Source: an uncultured Sphingomonas sp. (GTDB lineage Bacteria > Pseudomonadota > Alphaproteobacteria > Sphingomonadales > Sphingomonadaceae). From it: a DNA stretch of 54,773 nt. Positions 46,110 through 53,882 of the stretch are shown piece by piece (the stretch's first letter is position 1; each line of letters begins with the position of its first letter). Under the pieces are notes generated by a model. The model worked only from the letters and a program-made list of their open reading frames with translations. It did not search any database and was not told the DNA's origin. Made by a program: the position numbers and the translations under genes. The stretch covers positions 1 to 54,773 of the forward strand of contig CAJYLQ010000001.1 in the NCBI GenBank assembly GCA_913775975.1. Reading direction: 5' to 3'.

Positions 46110-46424
46110 TTACTTTTCGGGATCGTGGCCCCAGTTCATCAGCGAATGGCGCCAGGTCGAATCGTCCTTGCCCTTCGCCGGCCCGCCCTGCGCCAGATGG
46201 CGGTGCACATAGCCGACCACTTTCTGCATATGCGCATAGTCGGCGTCGGTGAGCTCCGCCTTCTTCTTGCGCTTGATCGCGACGATCTTCTCGCCCGAGT
46301 CATGCCCGACGCCGGTCCCGGCCTGCCGGCTTTCATCCGTCTTCAGCCAGCGCTCCAGCTCGGCGGGGGCCATGTTCACCGCCTCGCCAAAGTCCCGGTA
46401 GATGGTGTCGTGATCGTCGGCCAT
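46110..46424 (-). CDS. DUF3140 protein
   Basis: 104 aa, soluble, no signal peptide. Shows the DUF3140 pattern FGEAVNMAPAELERWLKTDES, SGEKIVAIKRKKKAELTDADYAHMQKVVGYVHRHLAQ (cut in two), WRHSLMNWGHDP. Family members are small proteins of unknown function, sometimes annotated as DNA-binding. The ATG at 46424 has AGGAG 7 bases upstream; the frame upstream of it is not homologous. Converges on the GGDEF-EAL gene with a 6-bp gap. Confidence 0.85.
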   Translation of the reverse strand: MADDHDTIYRDFGEAVNMAPAELERWLKTDESRQAGTGVGHDSGEKIVAIKRKKKAELTDADYAHMQKVVGYVHRHLAQGGPAKGKDDSTWRHSLMNWGHDPEK

Positions 46425-46468
46425 GAGCGACTCCTGTCGTGAAGGTCGATCAACGCCGACCCGCGCGA

Positions 46469-46921
46469 TCAGGGTCCGACGATCGCCGCATAGCGGATCG
46501 CGGCGCCGCCGAAATCGATCAGGAAGCCGATCCACATGATCGCCAGCACCGCCGAACTCGCCAGGAACAGGCGAAAGCGGGGGCGCACGCGGCCGCCGAT
46601 ATGCGCCGCGCTGTGCAACGCGCGCAGCATCACGAACAGCCACGCCAGCACGACCTGTGCGATCCCCGCCTGCCGCGTGCCCATCAGCAACGGCACGAGC
46701 GCCAGGAACAGGACCGGCATCTCGAACAGGTTGCGCAGATTGTCGGCGGCGAGCGACACCGGCTCGAAATAGCGGCTTGCGGCGGCGCCGCTCACGAAGT
46801 CTTCCGCGCGGGGTGGCACCCGCTTCAGATGCCGCACGCGCTGCACCAGCAGCGTGCCCGCCACGACGAAGACCAGCAGCACGAAGGCGAAGGTCGGCCA
46901 CAGGATGTGAAAAACGATCAT
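46469..46921 (-). CDS. MAPEG family membrane protein
   Basis: 150 aa with four predicted transmembrane helices. The loop-helix ADNLRNLFEMPVLFLALVPLL carries the MAPEG-like N-x-x-E-x-P-x-L-F pattern, and RALHSAAHIGGRVRPRFRLFL matches the later conserved part. MAPEG proteins use glutathione or lipids; in bacteria the role is mostly unknown. 44 bp upstream of the DUF3140 start on the same strand, so possibly one transcript. Confidence 0.85.
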   Translation of the reverse strand: MIVFHILWPTFAFVLLVFVVAGTLLVQRVRHLKRVPPRAEDFVSGAAASRYFEPVSLAADNLRNLFEMPVLFLALVPLLMGTRQAGIAQVVLAWLFVMLRALHSAAHIGGRVRPRFRLFLASSAVLAIMWIGFLIDFGGAAIRYAAIVGP

Positions 46922-47068
46922 CGCCGGCGCGTCCCCCCTTGGCTCTCGATCGGGACCCTAGCACGGCGCGGGCGCGGTGCGCGACGGCGTTCAGGGTGAA
47001 AGCGGCGCTACTGCGCCCCTCCGGCGAAATTGCTGGGCAAGCGGCGTGCGGCGGGGCAGATTGCCGCG

Positions 47069-48373
47069 ATGCAGCGACCCTCCTTCAGCGTTCAGGTGTT
47101 CCTCGGCATGGCCGTGGGGCTGGCCATCGGGTTCTGGGCGCGCCAGTCCGGCAGTCCCGCCATCGCCGATACGCTGCGGATCGTCGGCGAAACCTTCGTC
47201 CAGCTGCTGCGCGTGCTGGTGGTGCCGCTGGTCTTCACCGCGATCGTCGCCTCGATCGCGGCGCTGCGCGATCTGGGCAACGCGGCACGGCTGGTCGCGA
47301 GCACACTGGTGTGGTTCGCGGCCACCGCGCTGATCGCCGTATCGATCGGGCTGGTCCTCGGCCTCGTCATCGAACCGGGCGTGCAGGCCGATGTCGCGCG
47401 CACCGCCGCCGTTCGCCCCGGCACGACCGGATCGTGGCTGGACTTCCTGCGCGGGATCGTGCCGTCCAACATCATGGGCCTCGCTGCCTCCACGAAGCAG
47501 GGGGCGGACGGCGCGTTCCAGACGAGCCTGTCGTTCAACGTCCTGCAGATCATCGTCGTCGCGATCACGATCGGCGTGGCGGCGGTTCGGACCGGAGAGG
47601 CTGGCGCGCCCTTCCTCGCGTTCAACGCCGCCGCGCTCGCCATCTTCCGCCGCATCCTGCGCTGGGTGGTGCGGCTGACGCCGATCGGAACGGCGGGGCT
47701 GCTGGGCCATGCCGTGGTGCAATATGGCTGGCAGTCGCTGGCGGCGCTGGGCAGCTTCGCCGGCGCGGTCTATCTGGGCCTCGGCATCGTGCTGCTGGTC
47801 GTCTATCCGGTGCTGCTGCGGGTCAACGGCCTGTCGATACGCGCTTTCTTCGCCGCCGCCTGGCCGGCGATCCAGCTGGGCTTCGTCTCGCGCTCGTCGA
47901 TCGCGACGCTGCCCGTGACGGAGGCGGCGGTCGAGCGGATCGGCGTGCCGCGCAGCTACGCCGCCTTCGCCGTCCCCTTCGCCGCAACCACGAAGATGGA
48001 CGGATGCGCCGCCATCTATCCCGCCGTCTCCGCGCTGTTCGTCGCGCAATATTACGGCATCTCACTCCATGCGACCGACTATCTGCTGATCGTGCTCGTC
48101 TCCGTCATCGGCTCCGCCGCGACGGCCGGGCTGACGGGCGCGCTGGTGATGCTGACGCTGACGCTGACGACGCTGGGCCTGCCGCTGGAGGGGGCGGGGC
48201 TGCTGCTGGCGATCGACCCGATCCTCGACATGGGCCGGACCGCGGTGAACGTCGCGGGGCAGGCGCTGGTCCCGACGATCGTCGCCCGGCGGCAGGGCCT
48301 GATCGACCGGATCGCGGATGCCGATCCCGATGCCGGCAACGATGCCGGGGCGGCAGAAGCGCGGGCCGCGTGA
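47069..48373 (+). CDS. Dicarboxylate/amino acid:cation symporter (SLC1/DAACS)
   Basis: 434 aa. About eight membrane helices plus two re-entrant hairpins. Family motifs: LRVLVVPLVFTAIV, a SRSSIATLPVT hairpin (serine-rich HP1 equivalent), AATTKMDGCAAIYP (compare NMDGTA in the family; here K-M-D-G-C-A) and LDMGRTAVNVAGQAL (compare DxxRTxxNVxGD, here with Q for D). Imports C4-dicarboxylates or acidic amino acids with Na+ or H+. Substrate-site changes leave specificity open. ATG 47069 preferred over the longer frame. GTGA overlap with the heme oxygenase gene. Confidence 0.9.
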   Translation: MQRPSFSVQVFLGMAVGLAIGFWARQSGSPAIADTLRIVGETFVQLLRVLVVPLVFTAIVASIAALRDLGNAARLVASTLVWFAATALIAVSIGLVLGLVIEPGVQADVARTAAVRPGTTGSWLDFLRGIVPSNIMGLAASTKQGADGAFQTSLSFNVLQIIVVAITIGVAAVRTGEAGAPFLAFNAAALAIFRRILRWVVRLTPIGTAGLLGHAVVQYGWQSLAALGSFAGAVYLGLGIVLLVVYPVLLRVNGLSIRAFFAAAWPAIQLGFVSRSSIATLPVTEAAVERIGVPRSYAAFAVPFAATTKMDGCAAIYPAVSALFVAQYYGISLHATDYLLIVLVSVIGSAATAGLTGALVMLTLTLTTLGLPLEGAGLLLAIDPILDMGRTAVNVAGQALVPTIVARRQGLIDRIADADPDAGNDAGAAEARAA

Positions 48374-48879
48374 GTCCCGTCCAGCGGCTGCGCCGCGCCA
48401 CCGCGCCGCTACACGATAGCGTCGATGCGGCGTTCGGAGGCCATGACCTTACCGACCGGAATGCCTATGGGGCCTTCCTGCTGGCCCATGCCCGCGCGCT
48501 GCCGGCGGTCGAGGCGGTGCTGGCCGTACGGCCGGGCCTGCCAGACTGGCCGGAGCGGACGTCGCTGCTCCGGCAGGATCTGACCGACCTTGCCCTTGCC
48601 ATGCCCGCCCCCCTGCCCTTCCTGTTGCCCGACGCCTCGGGCGCGGATTGGGGCGCGCTGTATGTCGTCGAGGGATCGCGGCTGGGCGGCGTCATGCTGG
48701 CCCGGCAAGTGCCCGATACGCTGCCCGCGCGCTATCTGTCGGCGCGTCATGCGCCGGGCGCGTGGCGGGCGTTACTGACGGCGATCGACTCGCGCGGCGC
48801 GGACGATCCGGTATGGCTGGACGGCCTTCTCGCGGGTGCGGAGGCGACCTTCGCCCTCTACGCCCGCGCGGCCGGCTGA
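48370..48879 (+). CDS. bphO: Heme oxygenase-like protein (BphO type)
   Basis: 169 aa all-helical protein. LRRATAPLHDSVDAAF near the N-terminus has the proximal heme-ligand histidine (His15) in the usual bacterial heme-oxygenase context, and WGALYVVEGSRLGGVMLARQ matches the distal helix of BphO proteins. It would open heme to biliverdin, the chromophore of the phytochrome encoded convergently 10 bp away. GTG start coupled by GTGA to the symporter gene. The long frame upstream of the GTG belongs to another reading frame of that gene. Confidence 0.85.
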   Translation: MSPVQRLRRATAPLHDSVDAAFGGHDLTDRNAYGAFLLAHARALPAVEAVLAVRPGLPDWPERTSLLRQDLTDLALAMPAPLPFLLPDASGADWGALYVVEGSRLGGVMLARQVPDTLPARYLSARHAPGAWRALLTAIDSRGADDPVWLDGLLAGAEATFALYARAAG

Positions 48880-48889
48880 CCCATCCGGA

Positions 48890-51031
48890 TCAATCGGCGT
48901 CGAGCGGCACCGTCAGGATCGCGCGGACGCCGGGGCGATTGTCGTCGACGGTGAACTCGCCATCCAGCCGCGCGACCATCGCCTTCATCATCCGGCTGCC
49001 GAAGCCCGTATCGCCATCGTCGATGCCGCGGCCATCGTCGGCGACGATCAGCCGCGCGCGATTGCGATACTGTTCCAGCGAGATGGCGATCGGTCCGGCC
49101 CGTCCGCCATAGGCATATTTGCTGGCGTTGATGACCAGCTCGGTCAGGATCAGGCCGATATTGATCGCGCGATCGGTCTGGATCAGCACCGGCGCGACAT
49201 CAACCCGGATCATCGCCGCCCATTCCGCGCCCAGCGAGGTGCGCATGTCGGCCGTCAGTTCCTCGATATAACGGGCCAGATCGACCGAATTGATCTGGTC
49301 GTCCCGATACAGCCGCCGGTGAACCAGCGCGACCGCCGACAGGCGCGCCTGCGCCTCGGTCAGCTGCTCGGCGACCGCGCCCTGCCCCGCCGCGCGCGCC
49401 TGGACCGACAGGAAGGCCGACACCAGCTGCAGGCTGTTCTGCACCCGGTGATCCACCTCCTTCATCAGCAGGTCCTTCTGCGCGAGCAGCGCCTCCTTGT
49501 CGGCCAGCGTCCGCGTCAACGCGGCGTTCAGCGCCCGCATGTCGCGCGCCTGATGCGCCTGCGCGAAGGTACGGGACAGGCGACGCGCCCCCTCCTGCTC
49601 CTCCAGCGTCCAGCGGCGCGAACAGCCGCGCACCGCCTCGACCCAAGTGGCGAAGGAGGCGCGCGGGTGGAGCATCTGGCCCGGCTGCGCGACGACCGCC
49701 TTGTGCGGATTGCCCGCCCACTCGATCTCCTCGATCCGCTCGATGCGCAGCCAGATCAACGTCGCGTCACCATCGGCCAGCGGCATCGCCAGCACGCCGG
49801 CAAGCCCCGGCATCCGCGCCTGGAGATCGGGCCAGACCGCGCCGAGTTCCCGCGTCACGAAGGGTTCGGTCAGGCTGCGCTGTCGTACGCGCGCGGCCAG
49901 TTCGCACAGGACCTCCGCCGGGGGCAGATCGCCATCGCCGACGATCTGCGTCGCCGTGACGAGGGCGAGGCGATCGCCGCCCAGCATCGTGCGCAGTTCC
50001 GGCGCGGTGGCGCGCACCCCATCCTCAAGCGAAGGGGCGTCCGCCAGCCGGGCCGACACGCCGTCCTCCGCCCCGCGCAGGCGCAGCCGCTCGCGATAGG
50101 TTTCCGCCTCTTCCTTCGCGCGCACCTGCCGCGCGAACGAGGACGCCAGCATCGCCGCGCCCTGCCGGATATCCGCGGGGAGCGCGTGCGGCGTCGAATG
50201 GTGGCACGCCATCAGTCCCCACAACAGACCGTCCTTGACGATCGAGATGGAGGCGGAGGCGCCGACGCCCATATTGTGCAGATAGCGGATATGGATCGGC
50301 GACACGCTGCGCACGCCCACATCGCTCAGGTCCGTGTCGCGATAGGCCGCGGGCCGGATCGGCGCGGGCGCATAGTCCACGTCGGGGATCGCCCGCGTCC
50401 GGTTGCGGACGTAGAGCGCGCGCGCCTGACGCGGAATGTCAGACGCGGGAAAATGGTGGTTCAGGAAGGTGCCCAGCTCCGGGTCGCGATCCTCCGCCAC
50501 GACCCGGCCGGCATCGTCGTCCAGGAAGCGATACAGCATAACCCGGTCGAATCCGGTCAGCTGGCGAAACGCGGCGGTGGCGCGCTCGCACAGCGACTGC
50601 AGATCGGGCGCGCGCTCGAAAGAACCCGCGATGACGTCCAGCCGGTTCATCAGCGCGATCGCGCCGATCGGTTCGCCCGGCAACGGCTCCAGCTCGGCGA
50701 GCAGCCGATCGCCGGCGCGGTGCAGCAGCAGGCTCCACCGCGCATCGGCGATCGTCAGCGACGTGCCGACGCCCTTGCCGCCGGGCGTCGCCGCCATCTG
50801 CGCGGCCAGTACGCCCACATCCTGCCCCAGCAGATCGTCGAGCGTCCGGTCCAGCCAGTCGGGCGCCAGCCGTTCCTCGATCGCACCCGCGCCGGCCACG
50901 ACAATGCGGCTGACGGCATCGGCGATCAGCAACAGCCCGTGCGGCTGGATGGAGCCGGGGATGTGGATCGGCTCCCGATCACAATCGGTTAGATCCGCAG
51001 CCGGATCGTTCAACAGATTCGGCGACGCCAT
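48890..51031 (-). CDS. bphP: Bacteriophytochrome histidine kinase
   Basis: 713 aa red/far-red photoreceptor. PAS domain with the biliverdin-attaching Cys17 (DLTDCDREPIHIPGSIQPHG, 13-32); GAF domain (about 135-300) with PASDIP (195-200) and YLHNMGV (250-256); PHY domain (about 310-490) with the tongue motifs WAGNPHK (438-444) and PRASF (456-460); then a HisKA_2-type kinase with EVDHRVQNSLQLV (phosphorylated His528) and a C-terminal ATPase (LTELVINASKYAYGG, DDGRGI, GFGSRMM). No receiver domain is fused. This class feeds PhyR/NepR-like general stress or other response regulators, none of which is in the window. Confidence 0.95.
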   Translation of the reverse strand: MASPNLLNDPAADLTDCDREPIHIPGSIQPHGLLLIADAVSRIVVAGAGAIEERLAPDWLDRTLDDLLGQDVGVLAAQMAATPGGKGVGTSLTIADARWSLLLHRAGDRLLAELEPLPGEPIGAIALMNRLDVIAGSFERAPDLQSLCERATAAFRQLTGFDRVMLYRFLDDDAGRVVAEDRDPELGTFLNHHFPASDIPRQARALYVRNRTRAIPDVDYAPAPIRPAAYRDTDLSDVGVRSVSPIHIRYLHNMGVGASASISIVKDGLLWGLMACHHSTPHALPADIRQGAAMLASSFARQVRAKEEAETYRERLRLRGAEDGVSARLADAPSLEDGVRATAPELRTMLGGDRLALVTATQIVGDGDLPPAEVLCELAARVRQRSLTEPFVTRELGAVWPDLQARMPGLAGVLAMPLADGDATLIWLRIERIEEIEWAGNPHKAVVAQPGQMLHPRASFATWVEAVRGCSRRWTLEEQEGARRLSRTFAQAHQARDMRALNAALTRTLADKEALLAQKDLLMKEVDHRVQNSLQLVSAFLSVQARAAGQGAVAEQLTEAQARLSAVALVHRRLYRDDQINSVDLARYIEELTADMRTSLGAEWAAMIRVDVAPVLIQTDRAINIGLILTELVINASKYAYGGRAGPIAISLEQYRNRARLIVADDGRGIDDGDTGFGSRMMKAMVARLDGEFTVDDNRPGVRAILTVPLDAD

Positions 51032-51110
51032 CCGCTTAGATTACCCTTGTACGCCACTCAGGATTGAACGTTTCCTCTCCGCTTTGCAAACGTCACAGCG
51101 TTGATGCAGG

Positions 51111-51860
51111 TTAACTCTTCTGGCAGGCCACGATTGCGTCGATGACGGACAGCGTTTCCTGCGGGTCGCGAACGCGCACCGTGTCGAGCCCCAGTTCCTT
51201 CGCCGGATAATCGTTGCCGCCCGGGAAGATGGCGTCGCCGATGAACATCATCGCATCCAGCGGGATGCCGCTCTCGTCGCGCAGCCGCTTCAGGCCATAG
51301 GCCTTGTCGACGCCTTCCTTGGTAATGTCGATCGAGGTCGCGCCGCCCATGTTGATCGACAGGCCGGGCAGGCGCTGGCGCAGATCGGCCTGGATCACCT
51401 TGCGCTTGGCGAAATCGGGGTCCCAATGCTCCTTGGCATCGATCGGCGCCTGCTGGCCGAGCGCGGAGAAGGTGATCTGGCTGCCACGGTCCTCGATCCG
51501 CTCGCCCCAGGTCTGTTCGGGGACGAAGCCCGTCGCCTCCAGCGAGGCATCGAACGCCTCCAGGATCTTCGCCTTCGTCGTGTCGTCGAACAGTTCGGCA
51601 TAGACGGTCGTCCAGGCGCCGTCCTTCCAGACGAAAAGCTTGGTGCCGGTCGTCGGCATCAGCCACAGGCGCGAGCGGTCGGCGCGCTCCGGCAGGCGGC
51701 TGGCGACCTGCTTGTCGAACTGCGGCCAGTCCCCGCCGGAGATGACCGCGACATGCGCCACGGTCAGCAGATCGGCCAGCGCCTCGCCCATATCGTCCTT
51801 CAGCGGCTGCTTGCTTTCGGCCAGCGTGCCGTCGAGATCGAAGGCTACGAGTTGCTTCAT
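51111..51860 (-). CDS. HAD-IIB phosphatase (sucrose/mannosyl-phosphate phosphatase-like)
   Basis: 249 aa. HAD motif I FDLDGTLAESK (7-17, nucleophile Asp8), motif II ISGGDW, and a C2B-type cap. Motif III/IV is in MMFIGDAIFPGGNDYPA. The pattern resembles HAD-IIB phosphatases of sugar phosphates and phosphomannomutase-type members. Substrate unknown. ATG overlaps the stop of the other HAD gene (ATGA). Confidence 0.85.
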   Translation of the reverse strand: MKQLVAFDLDGTLAESKQPLKDDMGEALADLLTVAHVAVISGGDWPQFDKQVASRLPERADRSRLWLMPTTGTKLFVWKDGAWTTVYAELFDDTTKAKILEAFDASLEATGFVPEQTWGERIEDRGSQITFSALGQQAPIDAKEHWDPDFAKRKVIQADLRQRLPGLSINMGGATSIDITKEGVDKAYGLKRLRDESGIPLDAMMFIGDAIFPGGNDYPAKELGLDTVRVRDPQETLSVIDAIVACQKS

Positions 51861-52669
51861 GAGTGGTGGTCCCCGTTCAGAATGATGGTGTCGATGGCGT
51901 GGGCGACGCCGTCCGCGTCATTGGCCAGCGTGACGGCGGAGGCATGCGCCTTCACCGCGTCGGGCGCATTGCCCATCGCGATGGCGAGGCCGGCGCGCTT
52001 CAGCATGGCGATGTCGTTCGCCTGGTCGCCGATCGCGGCGGTCTGCGACAGCGGCACGGCAAAGGCGGCGGCGAGTTCGGCGATGCCGCTGCCCTTGTTC
52101 CCCTCCGCCGCGGTCACGTCGAGATAATAGGTCTGGCTCTGCACGATCGTCGCGCGTTCGCCATGGGCCGGGGCGATCCTGTCATGCAGGGCGCGCAGCA
52201 GCGGTTCGTCATCGCTGACGAAGGTGATCTTGTCGGCACGATCGAGCAGGCCGGCGAAATCGTCGGTCACGATCGGCTCCTGCGCCGATGCCCGCCGCTC
52301 GCTGTCGACATGCCCGCCCTGATCGGTGGAGGCATACCAGCGATCGTCCGCGAAGACCCAGCGATCGACCTGCGCATCGCCGATCGCGTCCCATACCGCC
52401 CGCGCGACGGCCGGATCGATGCGGTGATGCTCGATCACCTCGCCCGAAGCCCTGAAGACGAGGCCGCCGTTGAATGCGGCCACCGGCGCGTCCAGCCCCA
52501 GCGCCTCGACCAGCGGCATAATCCCCGATTTCGGCCGGGCGGAAATGATGGTGAAGCCGACACCCGCCGCCTGCAACCGCCGCACGGCGGTGATGGTGGC
52601 GGGGGTCAGGTTCTTCTGCTTGTCGACCAGCGTGCCGTCGACGTCGGATACCAGCAGGCGGATCGACAT
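51857..52669 (-). CDS. Cof-type HAD-IIB phosphatase
   Basis: 270 aa. Motif I VSDVDGTLVDK (7-17, Asp9), motif II IISARPKSG, a C2B cap, and motifs III/IV with a GNKGSGIAELA lysine and IGDQANDIAMLKRAGLAIAMGNA. This is the standard Cof-subfamily layout for sugar or cofactor phosphates. The start lies 6 bp from the paired palindrome 52675-52773, which occupies its ribosome-binding region. Coupled to the downstream HAD gene, and next to gnd, suggesting sugar-phosphate metabolism. Confidence 0.9.
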   Translation of the reverse strand: MSIRLLVSDVDGTLVDKQKNLTPATITAVRRLQAAGVGFTIISARPKSGIMPLVEALGLDAPVAAFNGGLVFRASGEVIEHHRIDPAVARAVWDAIGDAQVDRWVFADDRWYASTDQGGHVDSERRASAQEPIVTDDFAGLLDRADKITFVSDDEPLLRALHDRIAPAHGERATIVQSQTYYLDVTAAEGNKGSGIAELAAAFAVPLSQTAAIGDQANDIAMLKRAGLAIAMGNAPDAVKAHASAVTLANDADGVAHAIDTIILNGDHHS

Positions 52670-52674
52670 TATCG

Positions 52675-52773
52675 CCCCTCCCCTTCAGGGAAGGGGTTGG
52701 GGTGGGGCGTATCCACAAACATCAGCGCCTGCGGCGACGCCCCACCCCCAACCCCTCCCCTGAAGGGGAGGGG
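52675..52773. repeat. Paired REP-like element, long hairpin
   Basis: Arm 1 (52675-52709) and arm 2 (52738-52773) are almost perfect inverted copies of about 35 bp. Each contains CCCCTCCCC-TTCA-GGGG, GGGG-TTGGGG and TGGGGCG, with a 28-bp centre starting TATCCACAAAC. The same arm occurs alone at 36207. It fills most of the space between gnd and the Cof-type gene. Confidence 0.85.
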
Positions 52774-52823
52774 AGTAAAGTTTGGCATGGCGTACTTCGA
52801 TAGCGACGCAGCCAGGCAATGCG

Positions 52824-53807
52824 TCATTGCGGGATCTCGGTATGGCCGCCGAAGCCGAAGCGCATGGCGGACAGCACCTTGTCGCCGAACGTATGGTCGA
52901 CGCGGCTGCGATAGCGCGCGAACAGCGAGGCGGTAAGGACGTTCGCCGGCACCTTCTCCTCCATCGCCGCGTCGATCGTCCACTGCCCCTCGCCCGAATC
53001 GGCGACGTGGCCGCTGAAGTCGGACAGCATCCCGTCCTTCGCCAGCGCGATCGCGGTCAGGTCGAGCAGCCAGGACGAGATCACGCTGCCGCGACGCCAG
53101 ACTTCGGCGATGTCGGTCAGGTTCAGGTCGAAGCGCTCGTCCTGGGGCAGCTTGTCGCTGTTCTTCGACTTCAGAATGTCGAAACCCTCGGCATAGGCCT
53201 GCATCAGGCCGTATTCGATGCCGTTGTGGATCATTTTGACGAAGTGGCCCGCACCCGCAGGCCCGGCATGGATATAGCCCTTTTCGGCGCGTTCATCGAC
53301 CTTGTCGGCAACGCGACCCGGCGTGCGGACGATAGTGCCCAGGCCCGGCGCCAGCGCATCGAAGATCGGATCGAGATGGTCGACGGTTTCCTTGTCCCCG
53401 CCGATCATCATGCAATAGCCGCGCTCCAGGCCCCAGACGCCGCCCGAGGTGCCGACATCGACATAATGGATGCCCTGCTCGGCGAGCATCTTGGCGCGGC
53501 GGATGTCGTCCTTGTAGAAGCTGTTGCCGCCGTCGATAATGACGTCGCCGTCCTTGGCCAGCTTGGCGATTTCCGCGATCGTATCCTCGGTCGGCGCACC
53601 TGCGGGCAGCATGACCCACCAGATCGCCTTATCGGCGAGCTTGGCGGCCATGTCCTCCAGCCCGGTGGCGGCTTCCGCGCCGTCCTTGGCGAGCGTCTGC
53701 ACCGCCTCGTCGCTGCGATCCCAGGCCACCACCTGATGCCCCGCCTGCATCAGGCGGCGTGCGATATTGCCACCCATGCGGCCAAGGCCGACCAGACCGA
53801 TCTTCAT
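52824..53807 (-). CDS. gnd: 6-phosphogluconate dehydrogenase, decarboxylating (short type)
   Basis: 327 aa, the shorter NAD-preferring (GntZ/YqeC-like) class rather than the 470-aa NADP class. Rossmann loop [16 protein letters not shown] (4-19), the substrate motif [10 protein letters not shown] (about 92-101), and [19 protein letters not shown] (the catalytic lysine and HNGIEY) are visible. Produces ribulose-5-phosphate and CO2 in the pentose phosphate pathway. GGAG 9 bases before ATG 53807. Lies directly downstream of transaldolase. Confidence 0.95.
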   Translation of the reverse strand: MKIGLVGLGRMGGNIARRLMQAGHQVVAWDRSDEAVQTLAKDGAEAATGLEDMAAKLADKAIWWVMLPAGAPTEDTIAEIAKLAKDGDVIIDGGNSFYKDDIRRAKMLAEQGIHYVDVGTSGGVWGLERGYCMMIGGDKETVDHLDPIFDALAPGLGTIVRTPGRVADKVDERAEKGYIHAGPAGAGHFVKMIHNGIEYGLMQAYAEGFDILKSKNSDKLPQDERFDLNLTDIAEVWRRGSVISSWLLDLTAIALAKDGMLSDFSGHVADSGEGQWTIDAAMEEKVPANVLTASLFARYRSRVDHTFGDKVLSAMRFGFGGHTEIPQ

Positions 53808-53839
53808 CGCGGGAACTCCATTTACTGAGATGAGAAATG

Positions 53840-53873
53840 AAAAGGCCCCCTCCCCGTGTTTGGGGAGGGGGCC
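53840..53873 (-). terminator. Terminator after transaldolase
   Basis: Perfect 12-bp stem GGCCCCCTCCCC / GGGGAGGGGGCC (6-base loop). Read on the minus strand it is followed by TTTT. It lies between tal and gnd, so gnd either has its own promoter or depends on readthrough. Its sequence is also REP-like. Confidence 0.75.
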
Positions 53874-53882
53874 GCCGGGGCC

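Noticed and set aside
48836..50992. A 718-codon plus-strand frame opposite the phytochrome
   Set aside because: It is the antisense shadow of bphP, Arg/Gln/Asp-rich and without domains, while the minus-strand frame has every phytochrome motif.
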